Assembly (NCBI GenBank): GCA_049999725.1
Contig: JBNGIS010013266.1
Coordinates: 18,406 to 46,981 of the forward strand
Reading direction: 5' to 3'
DNA length: 28,576 nt
Source of the DNA: Haplomitrium mnioides
Taxonomy: Eukaryota; Marchantiophyta; Haplomitriopsida; Calobryales
Part shown: positions 28,440-28,576 of the stretch, in pieces
Layout of the letters: every line of letters begins with the position of its first letter
How positions within the stretch are numbered: position 1 is the stretch's first letter
Notes under the pieces: generated by a model
What the model saw: only the letters and a program-made list of their open reading frames with translations
What the model was told of the DNA's origin: nothing
Databases searched by the model: none
Position numbers and translations under genes: made by a program

Positions 28440-28576
28440 TTCTTCTTTTGTGCCTTGGGATTCCAAACTGATTCCCTTGACTTCTATTCCGCTTGGGCTT
28501 TTCCTCAAGTTTTTAATTTATTTTTCAAAAAATAAGTTTTAAATGGCACAATCTCTATGCATGCATAGAGTTCATG
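28440..28576 (+). repeat. Third partial copy of the gene B 3'-side segment
   Basis: It matches 5991-6130 in order: TTCCCTTGACTTCTA, TTGGGCTTTT, the poly-T stretch, AAGTTT, GGCACAATCTCTATGCATGC and ATAGAGTTCATG. The copy runs off the window end, so what follows is unknown. Confidence 0.6.

Noticed and set aside
1-28576. Terminal inverted repeats bounding one giant transposon made of both modules
   Set aside because: The inverted modules could act as very long inverted repeats, but I found no short terminal repeats or target duplication at their outer ends. The left end lies outside the window. Kept as a possibility only.

Overview
The window looks like repeat-rich nuclear DNA of a plant. It is AT-rich and has spliceosomal-type introns, a Ty3/gypsy chromovirus with a tRNA-iMet primer site, and transposase-like proteins of a type common in plant genomes. 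I cannot place the species; a fern, lycophyte or bryophyte would fit, but that is a guess. I see no intact host gene, rRNA, tRNA or CRISPR array. Almost everything is a mobile element, its decayed copy, or tandem repeat.

The main structure is a two-gene divergent module present twice, in opposite orientation. Gene A is a transposase-like protein (DUF7869-like, with cysteine motifs and a VGHTHDQIDQMF motif). Gene B starts about 460 bp away on the opposite strand. Its 3' exon carries a DIPY motif followed by an LDLCSESG motif, the permuted order of beta-class DNA amino-methyltransferases. Left copy: A minus (1-3267, its 3' end outside the window) and B plus (3724 to about 5990, truncated). Right copy: B minus (22658 to 13651) and A plus (23121-27379). 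The start-to-start gap is nearly equal (456 and 462 bp) and its sequence is partly conserved. All four genes carry frameshifts and stops.

A short palindrome built on ATGCGCGCAT recurs through the introns of both genes, in exon 1 of A, and near both ends of the module (about 3000-3060, 4128-4440, 6100, 15030-15359, 21930-22260, 23325-23440, 25140-25300, 27720-28110, 28550). Period lengths differ: 24 bp in the introns of B, 30 bp in A exon 1, about 37 bp beyond the 3' end of A.

Between the modules, from left to right: a roughly 5 kb satellite with a 36-bp unit (6480-11550); an old Ty3/gypsy RNase H-integrase fragment on the minus strand (11555-12830) that stops exactly where the satellite begins; about 800 bp with no recognisable content; the methyltransferase exon of right gene B (13651-15000); a palindrome array; and a complete but dead Ty3/gypsy chromovirus (15360-20291, minus strand, CATGA target duplication) inserted in intron 2 of right gene B. 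The window ends (28440-28576) in a third partial copy of sequence otherwise found at the 3' side of left gene B.
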